6,496 bases of DNA from contig WJKD01000618.1 of the NCBI GenBank assembly GCA_014729315.1, positions 1-6,496 of the forward strand, written 5' to 3'. This DNA comes from Promethearchaeota archaeon (GTDB lineage Archaea > Asgardarchaeota > Lokiarchaeia > Sigynarchaeales > SOKP01). Below are positions 1-6,255 of this stretch, one piece after another. The first letter of the stretch is position 1. The number at the start of each line of letters is the position of its first letter. A program made the position numbers and the translations under genes. The notes below the pieces were generated by a model that saw nothing but the letters and a program-made list of their open reading frames with translations, did not search any database and was not told the DNA's origin.

Positions 1-108
1 CGCCCACGACTGATCGTAGTTGGGACATTTAAACTTAGGATTTAAACAATATTTCTGTACTTCAGGATTAAATACTAATTGTGTATATTTAATTTCGATA
101 ACTGACAT
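1..108 (-). CDS. Cysteine-containing putative metal-binding protein, DUF2284-like (N-terminal part only)
   Basis: This open frame starts at ATG 108-106 and runs without a stop through the left edge, so only the first 36 residues are visible. It begins MSVIEIKYTQ and then has Cys21 and Cys28 in the context KYCLNPKFKCPNYDQSWA. A Cys-x6-Cys-Pro-Asn-Tyr stretch followed by Ser-Trp resembles the N-terminal cysteine cluster of DUF2284-type predicted metal-binding proteins, where the motif usually continues into Cys-Pro-Pro just beyond this edge. The family has no firmly established reaction; metal or Fe-S binding is inferred from its cysteines. The gene lies 66 bp downstream of the FMN-protein gene on the same strand, and a TATA-like box in that gap could give it its own promoter. 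The reading frame is well supported by codon pattern; the family name is tentative because most of the protein is missing. Confidence 0.6.
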   Translation of the reverse strand, partial: MSVIEIKYTQLVFNPEVQKYCLNPKFKCPNYDQSWA

Positions 109-152
109 ATAAATAAAATATTTTAATAATTTCTTTAAAATCGCATTAGAAA

Positions 153-160
153 TTTATAAA
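153..160 (-). promoter_or_regulatory. Candidate TATA box for the DUF2284-like gene
   Basis: The palindromic octamer TTTATAAA lies about 45-50 bp upstream of ATG 108. In archaea transcription starts some 25 bp downstream of a TATA box, which would leave a leader of about 20 nt. The region is AT-rich, so chance occurrence is quite possible. Confidence 0.3.
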
Positions 161-174
161 TCATCAATTATATT

Positions 175-657
175 CTATTTGAACGAGCGAAGCCCTATTC
201 TCTCTCCTGTTTCTTTTAACTTGTAAATGAATAAATCTGATTTAGAAGATAATTCCTTCCAACCTTTTTCTCTATCAAAACCGTGTACCGAGAGAAAGCT
301 ATTCGAAAACTTTTCACTTGCTGCATTAGCTAATTTCTCAGCGATTTTTTTAATATCTTGAGCTTGTATTACTCTCTCTAAGATTCCTTGAATAGAGATA
401 AAAGAATAATAGCTTAGATCTGAATGAAAACTTTCAATTGAAACGCAAACATGATTGTTATTTTCTAAAATCTCCATCTTTTTGCCATAATTCGTAAAAT
501 GAAAATAAAGCGAGTCGTCTTCCACAATATATTGAAAGGGTGCAATATATGGATAATCATTGTCGATAAAAGCTATCCGACAAATATTTTCGTGTGCGAT
601 AATATTTTTTATTTCTGCATCGCTCATCTTTGGCAATTTAACTAAACTCATAATCAA
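175..657 (-). CDS. Pyridoxamine 5'-phosphate oxidase-fold (FMN-binding split barrel) family protein
   Basis: A complete 160-residue protein, the usual length for single-domain PNPOx-like flavoproteins of the NimA-related type. After an N-terminal helix (MSDAEIKNIIAHE, 11-23) come the strand IAFIDND (28-34), the PYIAPFQY segment (36-43), and YFHFTNYGKKMEIL (51-64). That pattern (Pro-Tyr-x-x-Pro, then Tyr-x-His, then Gly-Lys-Lys) is characteristic of the flavin-binding barrel and its phosphate contacts. A valine/cysteine strand (VCVSIES, 70-76) and a C-terminal strand (DLFIYKLKETGERIG) follow. Such proteins usually bind FMN, F420 or haem and act as small cytoplasmic reductases or oxidases; the substrate cannot be told here, and true PLP synthesis is unlikely. 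An in-frame TGA just upstream restricts the start to ATG 657 or the ATGs at 651 and 627. There is no evident Shine-Dalgarno sequence. It ends with TAG. Confidence 0.85.
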   Translation of the reverse strand: MIMSLVKLPKMSDAEIKNIIAHENICRIAFIDNDYPYIAPFQYIVEDDSLYFHFTNYGKKMEILENNNHVCVSIESFHSDLSYYSFISIQGILERVIQAQDIKKIAEKLANAASEKFSNSFLSVHGFDREKGWKELSSKSDLFIYKLKETGERIGLRSFK

Positions 658-694
658 TCAATTATCATAAATTCATTCTCTTTTAAAAATGATG

Positions 695-712
695 TTTTTA
701 TAAGATCTAATT
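695..712 (-). promoter_or_regulatory. Candidate BRE/TATA promoter element of the PNPOx-like gene, within a repeated 15-mer
   Basis: On the minus strand this reads AATTAGATCTTATAAAAA, a TATA-like TTATAAAAA preceded by an A/G-containing stretch, about 42 bp upstream of ATG 657 (48 bp from ATG 651). That is a workable archaeal promoter position with a leader of roughly 15-20 nt. The part at 698-712 recurs exactly at 4986-5000 upstream of the deacylase gene. It starts 19 bp past the DMT stop codon, so the PNPOx-like gene may be transcribed separately from the transporter. Confidence 0.35.
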
Positions 713-731
713 TTCTTTCGAAAATGCGTAA

Positions 732-1679
732 TCAGTGTATTTCAAGATCATCATGATGCTTGGAATATTTTAGGGTAATTATGTTGGCTAAAATAATGAG
801 AAAACCCCCAATCATGGTAAAGACGGAAAATGCCTGGAGGAAGATTATGGTATTAATTGTTGCTACTACCGGTTCAATGTAAGATAATATAATGATATTG
901 CCTCCCTTGTCATTCTTAACTCCAACATTATAAAGGGTAAAGGCTAACGCTGTTGGTATAAATCCTAACAACAAGCAAAATATCAATTCTATTGGTGTTA
1001 ATCTGACTACATCAGTCAATCCAAAAGGTAAAAATATTATAATTACAAAAAGCGTAGGAAACCAAGCTAAAAAAGTGTCAAAATCACCTTCAGATGTAAG
1101 TTGAGATTTATTCTCTTCTCGGGCAATATAAATTTTTTTCTTAAAAAAGACAAATAATGATAAAGTAAATCCTGACAAGATCCCCACAAGAAGCCCCATT
1201 GTAAAGATATTTCCTTCCCAAAACTCCATAATAATTGCTACGCCGGCAATTGCTAATATGAAACTTATGATATTTATTTTCGAAAGTTTTTCAGTTCTTG
1301 TAAAAAAAATCAAAAGTAAGACGAATATCCCCGCTGTGTATAATAAAAACGCAGCAACGGCGTATCCAGAAATTGTTATATTAATAAAATAAAAATAGAT
1401 CGCAAAGGGATACACGATTCCGCTGATCAATAAGGGTTTCCAATGTAATTTAAGAGATTCCTTTAAAAATTTTCTCGATAAGGAGTGGTTTCGCAACATG
1501 AAGAGCGTAAGAAAAAGTGTCCCGAAGATACCTCTAAACAAGACAATCGTATAGACAGGGTAATTGCCTAAGAAAGTTACTAAGAGTCCCACATTTCCCA
1601 TACATATTGCAGAAGCAAGCATGCTGAGTCTTGAAATAGTAGGGCTTACTTGAGTTGAATCCGATTCTCTTCTTGCCAT
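732..1679 (-). CDS. EamA/DMT-superfamily membrane transporter
   Basis: This 315-residue protein has the usual length and architecture of a drug/metabolite transporter with two EamA repeats of five helices each. Hydrophobic segments fall at roughly 18-38, 43-62, 82-101, 105-126, 136-152, 159-180, 203-222, 230-250, 262-281 and 285-303, with charged loops between. Typical features are the FRG in helix 2 (48-50), a helix-4 stretch rich in small residues (ISGYAVAAFLLYTAG), and the second-repeat signature LSYIEPVVATIN (265-276), matching the conserved Pro-Val of EamA domains. The usual Gly-Glu after that helix is replaced by Leu-Gln-Ala. A longer charged loop (179-201) links the two repeats. Family members move metabolites or amino acids, often outward; the substrate is not predictable here. 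The start ATG 1679 begins MARRESDS, and no good Shine-Dalgarno sequence precedes it. The gene is divergent from the GPH symporter. Confidence 0.87.
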   Translation of the reverse strand: MARRESDSTQVSPTISRLSMLASAICMGNVGLLVTFLGNYPVYTIVLFRGIFGTLFLTLFMLRNHSLSRKFLKESLKLHWKPLLISGIVYPFAIYFYFINITISGYAVAAFLLYTAGIFVLLLIFFTRTEKLSKINIISFILAIAGVAIIMEFWEGNIFTMGLLVGILSGFTLSLFVFFKKKIYIAREENKSQLTSEGDFDTFLAWFPTLFVIIIFLPFGLTDVVRLTPIELIFCLLLGFIPTALAFTLYNVGVKNDKGGNIIILSYIEPVVATINTIIFLQAFSVFTMIGGFLIILANIITLKYSKHHDDLEIH

Positions 1680-1751
1680 TGAGAACTATAATATTTCAAA
1701 AAATAAATTATGTTGGATTTTCTTAAATCTCCTAAATAGATCCTTTTATTT

Positions 1752-1769
1752 ACTATTGACACAAATAGT
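1752..1769. promoter_or_regulatory. Inverted repeat in the divergent intergenic region, possible operator
   Basis: ACTATT and AATAGT form a perfect 6-bp inverted repeat around the spacer GACACA. It lies in the 132-bp gap between the diverging DMT and GPH transporter genes, 42 bp before ATG 1812 and just downstream of an AT-rich TTTTATTTA stretch (1744-1752) that could act as the plus-strand TATA box. A regulator binding here could affect one or both genes. The short half-sites in AT-rich DNA make this weak. Confidence 0.25.
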
Positions 1770-1795
1770 TGTATCAGTGTATTAATGATCGAATA

Positions 1796-1803
1796 AAGAA
1801 GGT
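1796..1803 (+). promoter_or_regulatory. Shine-Dalgarno-like site deciding the start of the GPH symporter
   Basis: AAGAAGGT ends 8 nt before ATG 1812. The alternative start TTG 1806 would be only 2 nt from the end of this site, too close for normal pairing, so ATG 1812 is the better start. Confidence 0.45.
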
Positions 1804-1811
1804 ATTTGATA

Positions 1812-3212
1812 ATGACAGACTCAAATGGAAATTCAGAAATCGACATCCCAGAAAAAAAATATTCAACATGGACTCATATTTCCTTCAACTTGATAATGGT
1901 AATGCTCCCCGCTACATATGGTATGTATGCAACACATGTGTTCTGGTATTACGAGACGGAAGTTTTATTACCTGTATTATTTGTGGGTTTGGCCATCGTT
2001 ATATTTAGTATTTGGGACGCCTTTAATGATCCATTAATAGGTTATCTCTCAGATCGTCCCAATAAATTAACTAAAAAATATGGAAGACGATTTCCTTATA
2101 TAGTAATTTTTGGAATTCCTACTATGGTAACTTTGATTTTATTATTTACACCTCCCCAAACAGACGCTCAATCAAATCCATGGCCCGTTTTTATATGGTT
2201 ATTGGTAATTCTCTTACTTCACGAGGTTAGTTATACTGCAGTAAGTTTAGCGAGAGCATTATTCCCAGAAAAGTTCCGTTCAGATGCCGAACGCAGAAAA
2301 AACGCAGGTATCAACATTTTTACTTATAATATTGGCCTGTTTATGGGATTAATTATACCTATGTTGATTGTAAGAGAAGGAGACTTACAATCTTACTGGA
2401 TTGCTGCGATAACATTGATGATCCCTTGCTTTATACTGTATTTACTCGGAATTCATGGCGTAAAAGAGGACAAACAGATGAGAGAAAGGGCTCTAAAAGC
2501 TGAACACGATCCTTTCTTTCCGATGATTAAAAAAGCCTTAAAAAGAAAGAATTTTGTAGTTCTTGCTCTAGTTAGTATTTCTACTCAAGTTTTTGCAGCG
2601 TGTATTATGGGTTCTATCTATTATTATGTCAAATTCATTTTACTATTGCCAGTAGATAGTCAAGCCGATGTCATTTTGATGTTAACTTGGTTTCTCACTG
2701 GATTACTTTCGGTTCCTTTCTGGATGAAATTAGCTAATAAAACGGGAAATAAAAATTTACAGATGATTGGGGTTCTAGCGGTTATATGTGCTTGCATTCC
2801 CGTTTTTATCGTAAGATCTTTAATGGGTGCCATAATCTCGTTTGCGATATTAGGATTTACGATAGGTTCTCTTACATTCATTAAATTTCCAATATTTGGC
2901 GATCTTATTGACGAAGTCACTTTAATTGATGAAAAGAGGCAGGAAGGTCTGTATCAAGGAGTATTTGTCTTTTTAGATCGGATAGGAATTATTCTAACTC
3001 CAATAATCTTTACAATTACTCACATAGTGACGGATTTCAACCCCCAGAGTGAAACACAAACCTTAGTTGCCCAACAAGGAATTTTAATGGCAATGTTAGG
3101 GATACCTGCGTTGATAATGCTGATTTCAGCTTTAATCTTTTGGAAGTACTTTGATTTAACGCCCGAGAAAACACTTTTAATTAAAGGTAAGTTAAAAGAA
3201 AAGAACTTATAA
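1812..3212 (+). CDS. MFS transporter of the GPH (glycoside-pentoside-hexuronide:cation symporter) type
   Basis: A 466-residue, twelve-helix membrane protein of typical length for GPH/MFS_2 carriers, which couple uptake of sugars or other solutes to H+ or Na+. The helix 2 to loop 2-3 signature is clear: WDAFNDPLIGYLSD followed by GRRFPYI (about residues 68-97 from ATG 1812). Its Asp-x-x-Asn-Asp-Pro aligns by pattern with the cation-site residues Asp55, Asn58 and Asp59 of E. coli melibiose carrier MelB. In helix 4, HEVSYTAVSLARALFPEKF resembles the MelB stretch containing Asp124, with Glu in the acidic position. A cytoplasmic loop of about 35 residues (KEDKQMRERALKAEHDPFF) separates the two halves, and EKRQEGLYQGVF near helix 11 matches the conserved Arg-x-Glu-Gly region. 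The start is chosen by the AAGAAGGT site; TTG 1806 would add two residues. Substrate unknown: sugars are the family default, while the neighbouring deacylase makes N-acyl amino acids a speculative alternative. Confidence 0.85.
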   Translation: MTDSNGNSEIDIPEKKYSTWTHISFNLIMVMLPATYGMYATHVFWYYETEVLLPVLFVGLAIVIFSIWDAFNDPLIGYLSDRPNKLTKKYGRRFPYIVIFGIPTMVTLILLFTPPQTDAQSNPWPVFIWLLVILLLHEVSYTAVSLARALFPEKFRSDAERRKNAGINIFTYNIGLFMGLIIPMLIVREGDLQSYWIAAITLMIPCFILYLLGIHGVKEDKQMRERALKAEHDPFFPMIKKALKRKNFVVLALVSISTQVFAACIMGSIYYYVKFILLLPVDSQADVILMLTWFLTGLLSVPFWMKLANKTGNKNLQMIGVLAVICACIPVFIVRSLMGAIISFAILGFTIGSLTFIKFPIFGDLIDEVTLIDEKRQEGLYQGVFVFLDRIGIILTPIIFTITHIVTDFNPQSETQTLVAQQGILMAMLGIPALIMLISALIFWKYFDLTPEKTLLIKGKLKEKNL

Positions 3213-3219
3213 AAAATTC

Positions 3220-3236
3220 CTTTTAATTTTTTTTTA
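3220..3236 (+). terminator. T-rich terminator after the GPH symporter gene
   Basis: Seven bases past the TAA at 3210-3212 begins CCTTTTAATTTTTTTTTA, with an uninterrupted run of nine T at 3227-3235. Archaeal RNA polymerase terminates on such U-tracts without needing a hairpin, and the next gene is convergent, so termination here makes sense. Confidence 0.55.
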
Positions 3237-3246
3237 AACTCTTCAT

Positions 3247-3260
3247 CATAGATTACTATG
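3247..3260. terminator. Small hairpin in the convergent intergenic space
   Basis: CATAG and CTATG (3247-3251 and 3256-3260) pair around an ATTA loop. With a two-base bulge, ATC at 3244-3246 and GAT at 3262-3264 may extend the stem. It lies 18 bp past the deacylase stop (read on the minus strand) and after the T9 run on the plus strand, so it could help end or protect either transcript. The stem is short and AT-rich. Confidence 0.25.
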
Positions 3261-3278
3261 TGATAATACTAATCAATT

Positions 3279-4895
3279 CTAAGTATGAGGCCGTAAAATT
3301 TTACCAGGGGTCTTCCGGAATTGCTTTTGATTTTTTACAACAACTACTCCATTTACTATCACATGAGAAATACCCTCTGGAAATTGATGTGGATTAATAA
3401 AAGTTGCTTTATCTGTAATCTTTTCGCTGTCAAAGATTACTATATCGGCGCACATTCCTTCCTTGATCACACCCCGATCTGTCAATCCCAATCTTTGGGC
3501 GGGAAATGAAGTCATCTTTCGAATTGCATTTTCAATAGTGATAACTTTCTCTTCTCTTACATATTTTCGTAGAATTCTTGGATAAGTTCCAAAAAATCTC
3601 GGATGATAGGCTCCAAGTCCAGGATTTGCAGGAATGGCAGCACCATCAGTTCCGACCATCTGATACCTACTTGATAATATTCGTTTTATATCTCCTTCTC
3701 CCATATCTTCTATAGTAACATGTATTCCAAGATTATCGTCGATTAAGAGGTCAAAAAAAGTATCCCACACGTTTTCTCGACCGCTTTTTTTAGTTGCCTC
3801 AGCAATACTGTCACCTATATAGGGTTTCCATTTCTGAGAATTAACGGAAGAAATGAATATGTGCTCAAAACCGTCGTCATGGATTAAATTCTCCCATCTT
3901 TCGTGTTCAGTCTTTACGCTTTCAATAATCTTCGTTCTCTGTTTAGGATCCCGTAATCTTTCTAATATTTTCTCATCATTTCCTTCCCGAGCCCATGGGG
4001 GAAGTCCTGTTTTAAGGGTAGTCATCGACCTTATATATGGATATGAATCGCAATAAATACTTATGCCTCGCTGGTTTGCCTCTGAAATTAATTTTAATGT
4101 TTCTTTACTTAGACCCCAATATTTTCTTCCTGCAATTTTATGATGGGCAATTTGACCACCTTTGCATCCCGAATTTTCAACAATCGCAATTGCTTCTTTG
4201 ATGGCCTCCAAAACATCCCCTCCTTCGTCTCTAATATGAGTAAAGTAGAGTCCGCCGTAAGTTTTTAACTCTTTTGCAACTTCTGTTATTTCTTCAGTGC
4301 TTGCAAATATCTGAGGGGCATATATCAACCCTGTACTCATTCCGAAAGCTCCTGATTCCATCGCTTCGGCGAGTGAGGCTCTCATTTTTTTTATCTCTTC
4401 CTCAGTTGGAGGTCGGTTATCGAATGCTGGACCAGCAGAAACACGTATAGCTTCAAATCCAACAAAGAATATCAAGTTAATAGGCGTTCTTCGTTTTACC
4501 ATCTCTTTTATATATTCTGAGAAGGTATTCCATTTTATATCGATTTCTTTAAAAACAGGGACTATTTCTCCCATACTCTTGCGAAACTCGTCAACTCTGT
4601 TTGGGTGTATCGGAGCAAGTCCTTGTCCACACATACCTACAACGCATGTTGTTATTCCTTGTTGTACAAAAGAATCAGCTCTACTATAGAAAGGAAAGAT
4701 AAAATCAGTATGAGAATGAACATCTATAAATCCCGGGCATACGATCATTTCCTTAGCATCAATAATCTTTTTTGCGTCCGCATTAATTTTAGATGCAATT
4801 TTTGAAATTTTTCCATCAGAAATTCCAATTTCTGCCCTAAACCACGGATTTCCGCATCCGTCTATAATTTTAGCATTTTTTATTAAAATATCCAT
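3279..4895 (-). CDS. N-acyl-D-amino-acid deacylase (D-aminoacylase family amidohydrolase)
   Basis: A 538-residue zinc-dependent amidohydrolase that would hydrolyse N-acyl-D-amino acids to a carboxylate and a free D-amino acid. The N-terminal beta-sandwich segment ILIKNAKIIDGCGNPWFRA precedes the barrel. Metal-site motifs stand in the order expected for the family: GFIDVHSHTD (His60, His62), VVGMCGQG (Cys89, matching the bridging Cys of characterised D-aminoacylases in place of the carboxylated Lys), FTHIRDEG (His220), QIAHHKIAG (His251/His252), and MVGTDGAAI (Asp417, catalytic Asp). The C-terminal end shows RGVIKEGMCADIVIFD (474-489) and ISHVIVNG, the usual closing of the beta-sandwich. Length is slightly above the 480-530 typical of the family, and no motif is missing. 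There is no signal peptide, so it is cytoplasmic. The start ATG 4895 has a GAGAG box 7 nt upstream. It ends with TAG. It lies 121 bp downstream of the amino-acid racemase gene, which fits D-amino-acid metabolism. Related dihydroorotase- or peptidase-like substrates cannot be excluded. Confidence 0.88.
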   Translation of the reverse strand: MDILIKNAKIIDGCGNPWFRAEIGISDGKISKIASKINADAKKIIDAKEMIVCPGFIDVHSHTDFIFPFYSRADSFVQQGITTCVVGMCGQGLAPIHPNRVDEFRKSMGEIVPVFKEIDIKWNTFSEYIKEMVKRRTPINLIFFVGFEAIRVSAGPAFDNRPPTEEEIKKMRASLAEAMESGAFGMSTGLIYAPQIFASTEEITEVAKELKTYGGLYFTHIRDEGGDVLEAIKEAIAIVENSGCKGGQIAHHKIAGRKYWGLSKETLKLISEANQRGISIYCDSYPYIRSMTTLKTGLPPWAREGNDEKILERLRDPKQRTKIIESVKTEHERWENLIHDDGFEHIFISSVNSQKWKPYIGDSIAEATKKSGRENVWDTFFDLLIDDNLGIHVTIEDMGEGDIKRILSSRYQMVGTDGAAIPANPGLGAYHPRFFGTYPRILRKYVREEKVITIENAIRKMTSFPAQRLGLTDRGVIKEGMCADIVIFDSEKITDKATFINPHQFPEGISHVIVNGVVVVKNQKQFRKTPGKILRPHT

Positions 4896-4985
4896 AATAA
4901 TTCTCTCAAATATTCAATATTTAAAATTTTGAGTTTAACACATTTAAGCCTTTAATTTGAGTTATAATATTTTTATTAAACTCCA

Positions 4986-5000
4986 TTATAAGATCTAATT
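4986..5000 (-). promoter_or_regulatory. Second copy of the 15-bp AATTAGATCTTATAA element, possible promoter of the deacylase gene
   Basis: The minus strand carries AATTAGATCTTATAA, identical to 698-712. It begins 16 bp after the racemase stop codon and ends about 90 bp upstream of the deacylase ATG. As a BRE/TATA element it would give a leader of about 65 nt, longer than for the other copy; the closer ATATTATAA stretch (about 4964-4972) is an alternative TATA box. The shared position just past an upstream gene's stop is the main reason to note it. Confidence 0.3.
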
Positions 5001-5001
5001 C

Positions 5002-5007
5002 AAAAAA
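5002..5007 (-). terminator. T6 run just after the racemase gene
   Basis: Reading the minus strand, TTTTTT begins 9 nt past the TAA stop at 5017-5019. It could serve as a weak U-tract terminator between the racemase and the deacylase. It is short, and read-through is quite possible. Confidence 0.25.
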
Positions 5008-5016
5008 TTGTTTTAA

Positions 5017-6087
5017 TTAAATAAAAACTTTCGATACGAAGGGACATGTCATTGCTTTGAGAATAGCCTCGTAATCAATTAAAAATTTTAATCTATCTCC
5101 AATCTTGAAATTATAATTTTTAAGATCTATCACTAAATAATCGGAAGAAGCTCCTAAAATTTTTACATCGTCTATAGGTTCTAATCCTTTCTCTTCCACA
5201 TCTTGTCTCCCAGAGTTCAGAAGCGCGTGTTTGATTAGATAATTCTTTTTGGGTTTTTTCACGAGCTTAAATATGGAAGGTTCGCCGAACGCGTTTGTTG
5301 TTACGATTCCGTTGGGAAAGTAAGGCTTTTCTTTTAACTCTACTATTTCGGCAACAAAAGTAAATGCGTCTTGATGCAAATTTGGTATTGGGGCTTCTTC
5401 AATCCCCCCTTTTCCTAATAAAATAGCTGTGCCCAGCCTCAAATTGTTAATAATACCTAAATTACTAGCAGATATAGCCCAGTCGTAATTGGCTGAGTTT
5501 CCAGCAGAAATAAATTTGAATTCAATATCGTATTTATTTTGGATAAGATTAGCTAATCCAGAAAAGTTTCTCATTTTTTCTGCGTCTGGTATTACTCCTG
5601 CAAAACATTTGAGATTTGTTCCGATTCCTACCAATTTGATGTTCTCTAACTTTAATACAGCCTCCACTAATTTATCTAAATCGTGGGGCATCACTCCTTC
5701 TCTTAAGTCGCCCATTTCAACCATAATTATGATGGAATGGATTTTATTCTGTTTTAGTGCTTCAATAGAGAGTTTTTTAATGGTAAAAAGTTCAGTGTTT
5801 AAACTGATATCGCAATTTTTAATAATTAACGGTATTTCAGATAAAGCAGGATTCCGAATTAAAACAAATTTTGCCTTCACTCCCGCTTTTTTCATACGAA
5901 CAATGTTCCCGATTCGCGAATCACCTAAATAATTTAATCCCGCTTTTGTTAGGATTCTTGCGATTGATGGATTACCCAACACTAATTTGGTAATCCCAAT
6001 TATCGAGATCTCTTTATGCTCCAATTGATTTTTCAGGTATTCTGCGTTGTGTTTAATTTTTTCTAAATTAATTTCTAAATAGGACAT
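5017..6087 (-). CDS. PLP-dependent amino-acid racemase, alanine/ornithine racemase family
   Basis: A 356-residue fold-type III PLP enzyme close in length to ornithine racemase (Orr) and YhfX-like proteins. The N-terminal barrel opens with YLEINLEKIKHNAEYLKN, then IIGITKLVLGNP, where Lys34 is the expected Schiff-base lysine, and NYLGDSRIGNIVRMK (52-66). Later family landmarks are MVEMGDLREGV (122-132), GIGTNLKCFAGVIP (154-167), SAGNSANYDW (194-203, likely phosphate and substrate contacts), LRLGTAILLG (217-226), SGRQDVEEKGLEP (292-304), LGASSDYLVIDL (311-322) and the closing AMTCPFVSKVFI (345-356). The Tyr after Ser-Ser-Asp stands where I recall His in Orr homologues. It would interconvert L- and D-forms of an amino acid; ornithine, alanine and other substrates occur in the family, so specificity is open. 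The deacylase downstream suggests a role in D-amino-acid use or salvage. A TATA-like box lies 18-27 bp before ATG 6087, so the message could be leaderless. Confidence 0.88.
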   Translation of the reverse strand: MSYLEINLEKIKHNAEYLKNQLEHKEISIIGITKLVLGNPSIARILTKAGLNYLGDSRIGNIVRMKKAGVKAKFVLIRNPALSEIPLIIKNCDISLNTELFTIKKLSIEALKQNKIHSIIIMVEMGDLREGVMPHDLDKLVEAVLKLENIKLVGIGTNLKCFAGVIPDAEKMRNFSGLANLIQNKYDIEFKFISAGNSANYDWAISASNLGIINNLRLGTAILLGKGGIEEAPIPNLHQDAFTFVAEIVELKEKPYFPNGIVTTNAFGEPSIFKLVKKPKKNYLIKHALLNSGRQDVEEKGLEPIDDVKILGASSDYLVIDLKNYNFKIGDRLKFLIDYEAILKAMTCPFVSKVFI

Positions 6088-6104
6088 TTTGAGCCTAAAA
6101 TTAC

Positions 6105-6114
6105 TTTTATAATT
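6105..6114 (-). promoter_or_regulatory. Candidate TATA box for the racemase gene
   Basis: The minus strand reads AATTATAAAA, 18-27 bp upstream of the racemase ATG at 6087. Archaeal spacing would place the transcript start at or next to the ATG, giving a leaderless message. The box lies 3 bp past the stop of the small upstream ORF, so the racemase may start its own unit. Confidence 0.35.
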
Positions 6115-6117
6115 GTC

Positions 6118-6255
6118 TTAATTTTTAATTCTAATATATTTTTTAGTGATAAAATTTTCGAAAGTAGCCTCGAGGATTTTCAGCGCTTTAAGAGCATGTT
6201 CCTGGAAGATTTTTGGCGTTCCTTTACCAAAAATTGATTTAGCAAGCGATTTCAT
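6118..6255 (-). CDS. Small hypothetical protein (45 aa), possibly the remnant of a longer frame
   Basis: From ATG 6255-6253 an open frame of 45 codons runs to TAA 6120-6118. The product is basic and helix-prone: it starts MKSLAKSIFGKGTPKIFQEH, continues with the amphipathic ALKALKILEATFENFI, and ends in KKYIRIKN. I do not recognise a family. The fit between neighbours is neat: it follows the malic enzyme gene and stops 30 bp before the racemase ATG, all on one strand. The same frame extends upstream to ATG 6294 (18 bp after the malic enzyme stop), interrupted only by a TAG at 6273-6271. Read through, it would give MIYKKMP-stop-NLALK before the ATG, natural-looking protein sequence, which hints at a recent nonsense mutation or a sequencing error in a 58-residue gene. 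No Shine-Dalgarno sequence is evident. It could also be a chance ORF. Confidence 0.4.
   Translation of the reverse strand: MKSLAKSIFGKGTPKIFQEHALKALKILEATFENFITKKYIRIKN

Noticed and set aside
1785..1796. Three-codon uORF (ATG ATC GAA TAA) ahead of the GPH symporter
   Set aside because: Such tiny frames are common by chance in AT-rich leaders, and no ribosome site precedes it.
1806..1811. TTG 1806 as the start of the GPH symporter
   Set aside because: It is only 2 nt from the end of the AAGAAGGT site, whereas ATG 1812 has normal spacing.
1646..1846. Minus-strand open frame across the divergent intergenic region
   Set aside because: It overlaps the starts of both flanking transporter genes, has no recognisable family, and would occupy their promoter region.
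2660..2920. Minus-strand frame of 86 codons inside the GPH symporter
   Set aside because: Antisense shadow of a membrane-protein gene whose helices continue through this stretch without disruption.
3321..3509. Short plus-strand open frames within the deacylase gene (also near 3853-4056 and 4605-4805)
   Set aside because: All are antisense to conserved deacylase segments and show no family features of their own.
5489..5932. 147-codon open frame on the plus strand inside the racemase gene
   Set aside because: It lies wholly antisense to a gene with complete family motifs; its residue pattern is that of a reverse-complement shadow.
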